A stretch of DNA of 64,000 nucleotides from Nemania diffusa. Taxonomy: Eukaryota > Ascomycota > Sordariomycetes > Xylariales > Xylariaceae. Made by a program: the position numbers and the translations under genes. Positions within the stretch are counted from its first letter, which is position 1; every line of letters starts with the position of its first letter. The notes under the pieces are model-generated. The model was not told the origin of the DNA, did no database searches, and saw nothing but the letters and a program-made list of their open reading frames with translations. The DNA lies in the NCBI GenBank assembly GCA_038501195.1, contig JBBPUQ010000010.1, forward strand, positions 3,780,001 through 3,844,000, written 5' to 3'. Of this stretch, positions 51,718 through 62,890 are shown in pieces.

Positions 51718-54700
51718 TTACTTCTCACTAACTAGTTCTCTTAGCACGGAACTCCGCGTAAGCTTCGCGGTCTCTTCAATGTAAGAGGTCGCAATCGAGA
51801 ACGATTTGCCCGTCACGTTCGGCGTGAATTTGTCGATCATGCTCTCGGGGCGTATGTCTTTGACCTGGATGCACTGCTGCAGGAACCTACGGTAGGCAGC
51901 AACGCCAGGCCTCAGAAGCTTAGAGTGGAACGGTATGTCAATCCCCACGAGTGGAATGGTTGCCTTTCCTCGCTGTAGCTCCATGTTCAGGGGAAATTTC
52001 TGCGACTTAGCCACTTGAGCAGATATCTCCTGTCCTAGAACCGATGTGCGCCGATCGCGAGCCGCTAATAGTTCCTTGACGTCTTCTGCTCCGGCCTTCC
52101 CTTTTTTAGACAAGAAGTTGAGCAGCTCTGTTAGAGTACGGATGTTGCGCACCTGTATAACGAGGGTTGCTGTTAGAGGGTTCTGGACTTCTCATTGAGA
52201 TTGGGGAGGGGGATTGGGTGAATACTGACATGGCCAGCGCACACATATTGCTCATCCTCGAGGTTGAAGTTGACGATCTCCAATAGCTCACCGCTTTGCT
52301 CACTGATCTGGTCGATCACTACCCGCAAGGCATTCTCGTCGAAGTCTAGGTTTTAGAAAAATATTAGCCAGTGTCGCCACATAGGGATTTGGATAAGACA
52401 AATGAGGGCCTCATACATCGCCCGACTCGGGTTGGGTTGGCCGCGACCATGGAATAACCCGAGTTTCCGTCTTGGTCACGCTGGACTGCGAATTGCATCA
52501 CCAAGCCTCTATAAAATATGATGCTGAGCATTGACTTCGACTCCACGAACTCGGCTAGTGAGTACAGCGCCCCATACTCGCCTAGGGAATGTCCAGCAAA
52601 CGAGGCACCCTCTTGGACAAGGCCATTTGCCTGCATATGCTGCATCGTAGCTTTTTCGAGGAGCACGATAGCCGGTTGGGCGAATGCCGTTGCCTGTAGC
52701 AGGCCCCGTGGGTCTGAGAATGTATATGATGTCGAGGATGAGGTTAAGCCAGGGAGGACGGACACGAGCTGAGTTGAGCCGTCTGCTGAGACTATCTCTG
52801 TCTTCATGCCAAGATAGTTTTGCAGTACCTTCTGTCCCTGTGGTCCGCGAAAGTGGATAGTGAGCTCCTTGGGGTTCTCTCTGACTAGGTCTAATATTGA
52901 CCATCCTATTCGATTGCATAATATTAGCAAAACAACTCACTCAACCGGTTTATAACCAGTTCTGCGTTCGCAACCTACCGAATTGATCCATTATAGCCAG
53001 ATCCATCTCGTCCCATAGAGCTCTCGCCGCGGGACTAGAGTCGTATAGTGCCATACCCATACCCTTTGAGGAAGTGCCTTGGCCTGTGAAAAGGTACGCT
53101 GTTGAGGGCTGGTCTACCTCGGCCGAGCCTCGCAGTACTTCTTCGCCGGAATGGACGAGCCGTGCAGAGACTTCGATCAACATCTGCCCCTTTCGCATAG
53201 CCACGTGGGTGACGCCTACAGATATCTGTTCCCCCTGGCGAACCATGCCGACAAAGGAAGATTTGAATTGCCTCACTCGTGCTACATCGCCAGCTACAAC
53301 AAGCTCTTCGACGACCTTGCGGCAGACTGCTGCGATGTACATACCGTGCGTGATGGTGCCAGGCAGTCCAGCGACCTCTGCGAAGACTGGAGATGTGTGG
53401 ATAGGATTGCAATCTTTCGAGATGGTAGAGTACAGGTGGCTCCGTCGGGGCATCGTTACAGTTCTTACTGCATCACCTGACCAGCCGGGGTTTTTCAGGG
53501 GCACTGTAGCGTCAACCAACGTTCCCTTTCGTTCTAGGAATTCAGTTACGGGGTTGCCTTGGCAGTTTGTCGCTTCGAAGAAAACTGTGCCGATGGGAAT
53601 ACGTGTTTTATTCCACAGTTGATGATATACCTTACCCTGCGTCTTGACACTGGCATATCTCCCTGGGCCTTTCGAGGTCGTCCGTGTGGTCGTGGAGAAC
53701 ACGAGATTTAGCCCTTTCAAGGCTTTGGATTTGTCGCCGAGGGAAAACCAATCACGGTCCAGGAGGATAGCCTCATCTTCATCTGTTTCCACTTTGAATT
53801 CGACAATTGGATCATCATGTTGTTGAAAGGTCGTGTGGTAGTCTGTGAATTTGCCCTTGATGAAAAACTCGGAAGCAATAGTCACCACGTGCTGTCCATC
53901 CCGCGTCAGATGCGCCTCAACCGCCACTGATTTGCCTGAAGCCTCAATCATCACAGACCGCACGAATGATTTGGCCTTGATCACGTCCCCAACCTGCAAT
54001 GGGGATGCTCCTGGTATATAGGCAATGTCTATCGACTGATGTACAAGGCGCAACAGGTCAACCTGCAGCTCAGGCAAAAGTAGCGGACGCATCAGAACGT
54101 CCCAAGCCGCAATAACAGCAGCCTCTGTTGCAATATCTGGTGTCTGATATACGATCGCGGTATCTCGAAATGCATGCGCAATCGCGGCATTGAGCGAGCC
54201 GTGCAAGTGGTGCGATAACACAACCTCTTGGCCGTGGAAGACGTCCGTGAGGCGGCCAGAGACTACCCCATCCATTGTCCCAAGCCATAAATACGCGTAG
54301 AATGCCTGCACACTCTGGTCTCTGGCCTTGGACTCAATCAGTCGTGTGGTCGCATGTTGGAACTCCCATTCTAGGTTAAGGACAGCGGGGATGGAGGGAA
54401 CCGCCACATCATGATAGAGGGAAATCTGTATGTATCTGCCTTCGTGGGAGAAGAAGCGCGCGAGGGTGGCATCGTCAACATCATCAATCAATAGTGCTTC
54501 TCGGCCATCCCGGCTTAAGTGAACCGACCAGCCTTCTCGAGGGGGGACAAGATGGTAAAATGGGTTGGGTTGACTTCGGGCCGAGTTGTCAGAGGACACG
54601 GTAAACACAGTAGAGTTGAGGAAAAGAGCTGCGATAGCCGGCGAAGCGTGTTGCCCGATGTGTTCCCGCCAGGCGAGGGGGTCGGCAACATCCATCGCTC

Positions 54701-57700
54701 GAAAAACTATGTGCGTTTCCGTGTCGTCGTCAGGGGCCGCATCCAGAGGCAGCGGCTTCTGTAGCACAGCACTTGACGTTGCCACTATGCCTTGGCCCTC
54801 AAGCAACTTGGTCAGGCCTTTATGGATCTCATCTAGGATATCCTTCGCAGATTGGTCATCCCTTGTGACATGGCGAATTGATACGGGGCTGTGTAGGATA
54901 CACACGCGTTCTGGATCGCCACCAAATACGGCGTTCACGTCTTCAGACTGCCACAGAGAGTCTTTCTTGAACCAGTATTCGAAATCTTCGTCCAGTGCTA
55001 AGATGAAGTTCGCAGGCTTCCGGCCGCCTTGTCTGCATGTGTTGATAAGAAATCGAACATCCTCGGGATGCAAGAGTTGGGACGATGCGTCTGGGAAAGC
55101 GCTACAAAGGAGAGACCTGACGGCATGAGGGTCGTCAAGAAAAGAAGAGTCCCAATTGGTTCGTGATGAACCATCTCCCAGTCTCTCCCATGCTCGCGTG
55201 GCGAAATCGTTGACGATTTCCCTGTAAGAAACGTCAATCCAGCGGTCTTCCTCGCTAATATACATCAATTCGATTAATCGGGATAGCACGTCGGCATAGC
55301 TCATATCTTCCAAGTCTGCCGGTTTCCCAGTAGAATCCTGGCCGAACCACGGCTTGGCGAAATCAGCATTGAGCCGCGAAATAATCTCAGTTTTCCGTCG
55401 CTTCAGAGCGGGAACACGTTCTGCTCTAGGAAGACTGAAGACAGTATCATCCAACTCTTTCCAGAGGCGAACCCCACGAGTGGCCAATTTGTGAATTGGC
55501 TGACCCATTTCGGAGGTCACCGTTAGGATGCCACACTTCTTGCCATCTTTGCTGTATGTATCCTCCCAATCCTTATCTTCCACACCGGGTGCTTGAACGA
55601 GGAGTCTCTTTGCCTGCGGAGAAGTATGCGCCTCTCTGGCAACCATCATTCGGCTACCCATCAGGACACCATCGCAGGGCATGGCAGGCCTTCCGAACTG
55701 GACCGCCCACTCCCCTGTAAAGTATGGAAAGGTCCCTGCAGCATCTCCGAGCCCGCTACCGACAACCAAATACAGGTTTCGGCAGCGTCTGATCTCTCCA
55801 TACGTTTCGAGAAGGGGCTCGTGGAAGTCCTCACAAGAATGATGGCCTCCGCCGCGGCCTCCGGTCCACTGCAAGATTATAGGGAAATGAGGGTGCGCTT
55901 TAGCAATTGCAATAACTTCTCTTATAGCACGGGATGATCCAGGTTTGAAGGAGATGTGTTTGATTCCAAGAGTCTCTATGTACTCGGCAGCGACGTCGGG
56001 AGATGGTATGCCCGCGCCTATCGTAAGCCCCTCAACCGGTATGCCCTGGCTAACTAGCCGACGGATCAATGGTATTTGGAAGCCCAGGGCCTTCGGGCTC
56101 GCATATATTAGGTTGATAGTGATACCGCGGCCAGCTGGAATGCTCGCTGCAAGCTTCTCGATAGCCGCCGTCATAGACGGTGCATCAAAATAGCCGCCTC
56201 CAGCAAGTTCAACATGATATCCCGCATTTATAATAGCAGAAACGAAATCCCAATGCACAGTGGTAGGCGTCATTCCTGCCGTAATTACTGGCGGGTTCTT
56301 GAGTAGTAGACTTAGGCGGGTCTCCAGCGTTGTTTGGCCGTTGGGGTCTTTCTTGACGTTGGGTCTGTATGTTTGTTTCCATGACCGAGCACTGAGCTGA
56401 CAGGGCTCTAGTATTGGCGCAAAGAGGTCTGCCTTCGTTCCCATCAAGGTTGAAGATGCCTCGAGGCTCGTGCCGTCAATCACGCGAATCCCCCGTCCTT
56501 CAACGACTCGATTAACAAGATCACAGAGCCGTCCGCCTCCAAACACCACACAATGAGTCGGAGATCTAGGCTGACTGACTTGAAGAGATGCAGGCCAATC
56601 TACTACTCTCGAGGCGATGGCGTCAATCAAGATATGAGTCAGTGAGTTTTCCCCTATTTGGCCCATTTCGAGCCCTGCCTCGGTGTGGAACACTGGTGTT
56701 CTCAAATCGTTGATTTTTGGAGACCTTGAAGTCTCGACAAAGATTTCTTTGACTTGATCCGCTGCAGCTATTAAATGCTGGGAGTGAAAAGGGGCGCTAA
56801 CTGGTAAGAACTGGCATTGGATCTCAGGTCGTCGCTGACTATATGGGACACGACCCTGATCGGAGCCTTGCTGAGCTCTCATTTTCCGCAGACGCAGAGT
56901 CAGCCCCCGAAGAGAGCGCGGACTGCCTGCAACCACATAGTTCTGAGGTCCGTTCTTCAGGCCGATGTATAGGTGCTCACGAACTCCAAGTTGTTGATTA
57001 CATGTGACTAACAGGTCTTGCAGTTTTTGTTCTTGGAGGCCACGAACTACAAGCAGATGAGACGGTGTCCCCTCACCCTCTTGGATACTGTCGTTCAAAG
57101 CGACCGGGTCAAGTCTCGACTGCGGTGCCTCTCGGTGGGAATAGTAGCCTAACCAGAATAAGAGCTCGATTGCCCATCTAGCGTTGTGAAAGAAGGAGTC
57201 CCATGAGTCGGACAATGATGCGACAGCCGCGATAACGATTCCCTGGGAATGTCCAGTCACGCCGAAGAGTAGTTGTGTCATTTCCCCAGGTGATTTGTCT
57301 AGCGTTCTACATGTAACACAGTAGTGAGCCAGATCGATGAGCCCGATGATTGGAAAGCTGGTTGCTGCTGCCGCGATGAACGCCTTTTCAGGGCGGGACT
57401 CGGGATTTTCGAGCCATTCGCGTAGCTTGATCTCACGATCCTGGTAGAAATATGATGTATCTGGGTGGCGGGACAGGTTTTGGAGGATTGGATCGATCGT
57501 CGAGATCAAAGGGTCAATAAGAGGGCGGTAGATGGAGTAGAGCTCAGCTAATTCGTCGACACAGGATGGGTTGACTGCTCCTTGGCCACCGAATGCCAAT
57601 AGTATAGATGCCTCTTTCTTCATGACAGCTGAGATCAAGGCACTCGGGGGCTGGGATACCTGTTTTTGCGAACTGTGTAATAGATTGACGACAGTTCGTA

Positions 57701-58178
57701 ACATGGATTTGCGCGATTCGGCACTGCCTCGCTGCTGGCTCACGAAAGTATGTACGTCCCCCTGGTCGAGCTCTGGCTTGGCGCTGCGAAACAGACATGC
57801 TAGCAATCTATCTGGTATGTTCTGGCTAGATAGGAAATCTATGAAGTTTAAGATGAGGGATGCAGTTGATTCCGGTACCCAATGAGCTTGTTCTGCTATA
57901 GGCTCTGAGATGATATCAAGGAACTGGTCTCGATAGGTCTCGAGGTACTGTGCTTGTTGGCCTTCCAGCAAGAAGCTGTAAGTGATTTCGTTATATCTGA
58001 GGGTGAAAGGGACTAGCAGTTCGGTGGTTGGAGAAGTCGAGGTCTCTGGAGTAGTTGGCGTGAAACTCATTACCTCGAACGGCGTCGAGCATATGCTGTT
58101 CCTCGAGCTAAGAACAAACGCCATATTGTCCCTGCGATAGAACAGTGCTCGTATGCGTCTATTTTGTTTGTATGGCAA
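51718..58178 (-). CDS. Fatty acid synthase beta subunit (FAS1/HexB/StcK family), 2079 aa, 4 exons
   Basis: Exons 58178-52979, 52905-52417, 52345-52230 and 52152-51718, with GT..AG introns of 73, 71 and 77 bp; splicing gives one frame. Domain order is that of fungal FAS beta: acetyltransferase with GHSQG (Ser about 311); enoyl reductase with [14 protein letters not shown] (about 632-645) and [10 protein letters not shown] (about 771-780); a central linker; MaoC-type dehydratase with NPIHTSPVF (about 1591) and ITHGMYIA; and malonyl/palmitoyl transferase with FTGQG (about 1697) and [17 protein letters not shown] (Ser about 1840). The C terminus ([12 protein letters not shown] near the end) matches the usual end, so the subunit is full-length. 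The start could be Met1, Met19 or Met37; Met37 best fits family N termini. It would act in the cytosol with an alpha subunit, which is not in the window. Its neighbours suggest a dedicated secondary-metabolite FAS rather than the housekeeping one. Confidence 0.93.
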
Positions 58179-58847
58179 TTAATGATGTTCAGACATGTGA
58201 TATGACAGAAAGACTAAGAGGGCTTGAGAAGTGTTGCTACCTCGAACACAATGAATCAAAACAATAGAGCCTATCTAAATAAAAGATGCCGTGAACATGA
58301 ACTACTCCGAGCCCATTACTACTTCGTTAAACCTACCCATGAGCATCTTTTAGGCGACTGCAGACCTTATGCAACATGCATTATCGGTACTTGAACGGTA
58401 TGGTAGACGGAATACACCTCATCGCAGCACCCCCAGAGCCGCTGCATATCTCCGCCGAACTAATCTCATACGACACCATTTCAAATGGGCCAAGGCAATT
58501 TTTCCGTGTTGGTCGCATTTCGCAAGCGCATGCCGAAGCTACCGTTCTAGCAAAGCTTAACGGCGCCTGTCCGAAGCCGGCTTATTTAAATTTCGCGCAT
58601 TCGGAGGCCGAGAAGCGACAGCGCGCTACCGGACCTCACGTCGTCAAATCGTTAAGACCCCGACAGGCAAAGTTAGCTTCATTTGGCTTACTATGCCAAG
58701 AATAGACAATGATGGGACTCATGACATAAACACCACAATCCCCAACCTTAACATCACCGTACCTAGGGATACCCATGATTTTCGTCTTGCATCGCTAGGC
58801 CTGTCCTATTCTTTTACATCTGTTCTTCTTGCATCACGTGGTCCAAA
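58179..58847. promoter_or_regulatory. Divergent promoter region between FAS beta and PrpD-like genes
   Basis: 669 bp separate two divergently transcribed genes, so they probably share control. It contains CGGAGGCCG at 58602-58610 (CGG, 3-bp spacer, CCG), the kind of inverted triplet bound by dimeric Zn2Cys6 regulators, and a CCGAAGCCGG run at 58571-58580. TTATTTAAAT near 58582-58591 is the best TATA-like string on the PrpD side. Short frames in this interval have no similarity that I recognise. The regulatory reading is inference. Confidence 0.4.
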
Positions 58848-60423
58848 ATGGGAGCACCGGCACCTGATAACAACACTGAACAGCCATATGATGGAGTAAT
58901 TGATCTGATAGTCGACTATGCTTACGACTACGCGGATCCTTCTCCCGCGGCATGGACTCGCGCGAAAGCAACTCTCTTAGACGCTATCGGGTCGGCAATT
59001 GAGACTTTCCATACTAGCAAGGAGTGCAGAGACCTACTTGGGCCTCAATGGCCGACTTCTGCGTCCATTCCTGACGGCTTCCGTCCGCCGGGAACAGAGT
59101 ATTCCCTGGATCTTCTCAAGGGTGCCTTCGATATGGGAGCCATGATACGCTACCTTGACCACAACGATGCATTCCCTGGGGCTGAATGGGGGCATCCGTC
59201 GGGTAAGTGGTTGGCAAGATGCCTTTACATGCCGAGCTTTTTTGCTTGATTTCCTTTTCTGCTCATCTATATGGGTTGCTAAGAAATTCTTCGACTGACG
59301 ACGGGCCATAGACAACTATGGAGCTATCCTTGCAACAGCAGATCTACTAACTCGGAACGCACTCAAACGCCAAGACCCTTCGGGTGTTATCACTGTCAAG
59401 CAGATTTTACTCGCAGGGATCAAAGCCTACGAGATCCAAGGGTGCTTCCAGATTCGCAACGCTTTCAATAAAGTAGGGCTTGACCATGTTATCTTGGTGA
59501 AGGTAGCATCTACAGCTGTGGTTTCTTGGCTCATGGGACTTGATAAAAGCCAAGCACGATCAGCTGTCTCTCACGCGTGGGCTGACGGTCACCCTCTACG
59601 TGCCTACCGCCAAGCCCCAAATGCCGGTCCTCGGAAAGGCTGGGCGGCTGGCGATGCCTGCATGCGTGCAGTCCACCTGGCGACATTAGCTCGCGCAGGA
59701 CAGCCTGGGCTGCGAACGGTGTTGACCGCGCCGCGATGGGGCTTCTACCAGGTCCTTTATCGCGACCAGACATTCGAGTTACCACGCCCTTTCGGTAGCT
59801 GGGTAATGGAGAATGTCTTGTTCAAGGTGATGGCTGTCGAAGGTCATGCGCTCACCTCCGTTGATGCCACTGTCATCCTATACCAGCAGATGCAAGAGCG
59901 AGGACTCGAAGCTGTACGCGACATCAAGAGTATCCACGTCAAGACCACCGACGCTTCTATGATTATTATAAACAAGCAAGGTCCCCTTCACAACTACGCG
60001 GATCGCGATCACTGCATGAGATACATAATAGCGGTGATGCTTCTGAAGGGTGATGTCATCGAAGTTCAAGACTACCAAGACGAAAGCCCTTGGAGCACGG
60101 ACCCTAGGGTTGATGAGCTCCGGGCCAAGATAACCATGACAGAAGATGAAGAGTTTACAAGAGACTACCACAACCAAGACATTCGTAGTCTCGCAAATGA
60201 GATTGAAATCACCTTCAACGACGGAACTAAGCTAAATGCCCGAGTTGACTTCCCTGCTGGCCACGTCAAACATGAGAAAACATTACCCCTCGTGAGGGAA
60301 AAGACTGTGCGCAATTATAAGATGGGGCTTCCGGAGAGTCGTGTCAACGCCATTGTAGACCTGATAGATGGGCCAGACTTTGAGAGTACCCCGGCGAGTA
60401 CGTTCATGGACTTATTCCATTAA
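58848..60423 (+). CDS. PrpD-family 2-methylcitrate / alkylcitrate dehydratase, 488 aa, 2 exons
   Basis: Exon 1 is 58848-59202 and exon 2 is 59312-60423. The 109-bp intron has donor GTAAGT and acceptor CATAG; splicing joins GHPS to DNYG exactly within the family motif. Signature stretches are RYLDHNDAFPGAEWGHPS (101-118), DNYGAILATADLL directly after the splice, RKGWAAGDACMRAVHLATL, TAPRWGFYQVLY and RPFGSWVMENVLFKV. The length matches PrpD (about 480 aa). PrpD enzymes dehydrate 2-methylcitrate to 2-methylaconitate. No mitochondrial presequence is apparent (the N terminus MGAPAPDNNTEQPYDG is acidic and polar), unlike what is expected of the housekeeping methylcitrate-cycle enzyme. Beside a FAS subunit and a decarboxylase-like paralogue, a role on a longer alkylcitrate is the best inference. 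The ATG context AAAATGG supports the start. Confidence 0.88.
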
Positions 60424-60997
60424 TGGCGTTTGTCTACTTTAGCTAGCTAGATAATGCTACCTATTCAAGCCGTATTATTTCTCTATTAGATATAGCGTGC
60501 AGGGTGCCCCACATAATAGGGTATTTGAAGCACTAGCCTAGTATCTAGTTAAAAATAGAAGAGTGGGACTACGCATATAAGCGGTTTTCACTAATCGGAT
60601 ATCTATATAAGCATCATATTATCGTTTGCTAGTTAAATAGATACATCCCATGACCTCGGGCTAAGCTTAATATATGCTTATTTTAAGCTTAATTGGGCTA
60701 GTTTATGTTTGCTTCCCGGTCAGTACTAGTGGGCGCTGTGGGCAACCGTTAGCCCATTGAACAATCGATCTTATCAATCAAATCAGACAATGATTTATTT
60801 GATCGGATACCCTACATCGCGAATAATAATAACAGGCTTTACCCCATCAATATGACAAAAGATTATTCAAATTAAAACTCGATAGGATTAGGGAGGACAA
60901 TTCTAACATAATTTGACTCTTTGCTAATTTTTCCTTGCCGAATCCCAACACAAACTAACAAAACCCGAAAGTTGAAACACAATATCGACTACCTCCA
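60424..60997. other. Intergenic region, no gene seen
   Basis: 574 bp of moderately A+T-rich sequence between the PrpD-like stop and the HET pseudogene. It contains the expected 3' flank and a short self-complementary patch around 60765-60800 (ATCAATCAAATC and GATTTATTTGATCGG). No frame or RNA gene recognised. Confidence 0.4.
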
Positions 60998-61890
60998 ATG
61001 CGACTAATTCAGTGTGACTCCTTGCAATTGCAGGAGTCTGGTAGATCCAATATTTCCTCTTATGCTATTCTTTCCCATACTTAGGAAGATGGAGAAGTTA
61101 ACATTGTCGACTTTTTACGTAGTTCAGACTGGAAAAAGATAATTGAGACATGCAATCTGGCTACCAAGCAAGGATACAGCTATGTGTGGATTGATACCTG
61201 CTGTATGGACAAGTCAAGCAGCGCGGAGCTTACGGAAGCCATTAATTCTATGTATGCTTGGTATGCGCGTTCCGAGAAATGTTTCGCATATCCAGGCGAT
61301 TTCGACTTGTCCACACGTAGCCATTTAACTCCTCATGCGGATTTTCTTTACAGTCGCTAGTTCTCACGGGGCTGGACTTCACAAGAGCTCATTGCGTCTT
61401 CGGACGTGGAGTTTTATGATCTATCATGGAACAATTACGACTCAAAATCGAATCTATGTGAGGATATAGCGTACGCGACTGGTATTGACGAAAGTGTTCT
61501 CTGTCGGACAGGCTCTGGTCTCCAGGATCTCCTTGCTACAATCCCTATCTGTCGGAAGATGTCCTGAGCTTCCAATTAAGAAACACAGCAACCGGAACAC
61601 ATCGCATATTGGCTCCTCGGGATCTTTGGGGTTCATTTGCCACTTATATTATATGGCGAGGGAGGTAGAGCGCTTATACGGCTACAACAAGAAATAATCA
61701 AATTAACAAAGAACCTAACAAACTTGCTTAGAGGACGCGAGATAAACACCTCTTATGGAATCACTTTGGTATTCTAGCCAAGCCACCAAAAGTCTCCCTA
61801 TAATCAAACGCCATCGTCTTAATCCAGGACCTCAGATACAACCCCATTTCTCCATTACGAACAACGGCCTGCGTATTGTTGTCACTTTTA
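60998..61890 (+). pseudogene. HET-domain pseudogene
   Basis: From ATG 60998 the frame reads MRLIQCDSLQLQE, then SSYAILSHT followed by a stop at 61082-61084 where the family has Trp: TGG has become TAG. The same frame continues with YVWIDTCCMDKSS, INSMYAWYARSEKCFAYPGD and, after a second TGG to TAG at 61358-61360, FSRGWTSQELIA. A frameshift follows near 61560, because AYWLLGIFGVHLPLILYGEG (about 61609-61668) lies in another frame. A tail resembling the HET gene's (GILAKPPKS, then FSITNNGLRI) lies at about 61765-61880. Both nonsense changes are G to A, the RIP direction. The gene is clearly dead. It was a second, divergent HET paralogue and not a copy of 46357-48266. Confidence 0.85.
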
Positions 61891-62890
61891 CCAGTTGTTT
61901 ATGGTATCCACGAGCTTATCATAATATACACGCCAATAGTCTAAAACCTAGCCAACCTGTATTAAAGTTATTAAGGGGGGCCGCTTACTTAAACATGCAT
62001 TTTTACATAAAAAATCTATTAGTTTTAAAAATACTAAATTATAAAAACTATAGCTTAAGATTTTTTGAATATTAATAAAAATAAATTCTTTAATTAAAAA
62101 CAAAAGTAATTATAGACCTTATAAAACCAAACGAGAATTATTGCTAAATAACCTTTATTTCAACCCTTAGATTATTAGCCATTGTCACATCAGACAATCA
62201 TAAAAAACATTATTGAGCATTTTACTTAAAGAGATGGACATTTCAAAACGGTAAATACAACGTATGTAAAATTCTGAAAATGTATAATGAGAGCATAATT
62301 GGTTAAGTTTGTACTATATTACAATCATAAGTGTTCTAATCCATATCACTGCCTCATCTCTCTCTTTAATAGATGAGTAGAAGGTTGTAACATCGCAGCC
62401 GTTAGCGCATATGAGGAACGATAAGTAGTTTAGTGCTCTCGAAAAGATTCTAGCTATGGTAGAATGTCGGAAACGTAGGGCTGGGCTAAAGTATTTCATA
62501 TAACCTGTTATTGGTGATTGTTGTTCATTGCAAGGATTGAATCTAGTAGTCGTCATGTTAAAGCATTTAAATTTGCGATATATACCAGAGGGTAACTATG
62601 CGTTTTGTTATTTAGAAGTGTTTTAAGCTTAGTTATTTTTTAATATTATCTGTTAAATATATTATTTAATACGCTATTTATAACCATAACGATTAATTTA
62701 AACTAAAAAACGTTTCATCATAAAACTTACCTGAAAAGCAGACTAGGTAAACTATCGAAGTTTTAACCCCTTTAACAATAGCAAAATAGTTGAACTTTGA
62801 TAATCAAAAAAAAAAAAGGAAAGTAGCAAACTTGAGCACCCTTAAATTAACGGACTCCCATGTGTTTACATAACCACTAGCGCTGTCACA
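61891..62890. other. Intergenic region, partly A+T-rich, no gene assigned
   Basis: About 1 kb. A+T-rich patches at 62030-62110 and 62620-62720 may be small RIP-affected remnants, and an A run lies at 62806-62817. An 80-codon minus-strand frame (62556-62314) has an ATG but no recognisable domain and no coding-like context; it could be the tail of a decayed gene. Nothing else seen. Confidence 0.35.

Noticed and set aside
53035..57885. Numerous frames of 60-180 codons on both strands
   Set aside because: They lie within exon 1 of the FAS beta gene in other frames and have no independent support.
51718..58178. Assignment to an aflatoxin/sterigmatocystin-type hexanoate synthase (hexB/stcK)
   Set aside because: The protein family fits, but no polyketide synthase or aflatoxin-type gene is present and the neighbours are PrpD/CadA-like; the alkylcitrate reading explains the context better.
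62314..62556. 80-codon minus-strand frame
   Set aside because: No recognisable domain and an A+T-rich surrounding; it cannot be told from chance or from a decayed gene tail.
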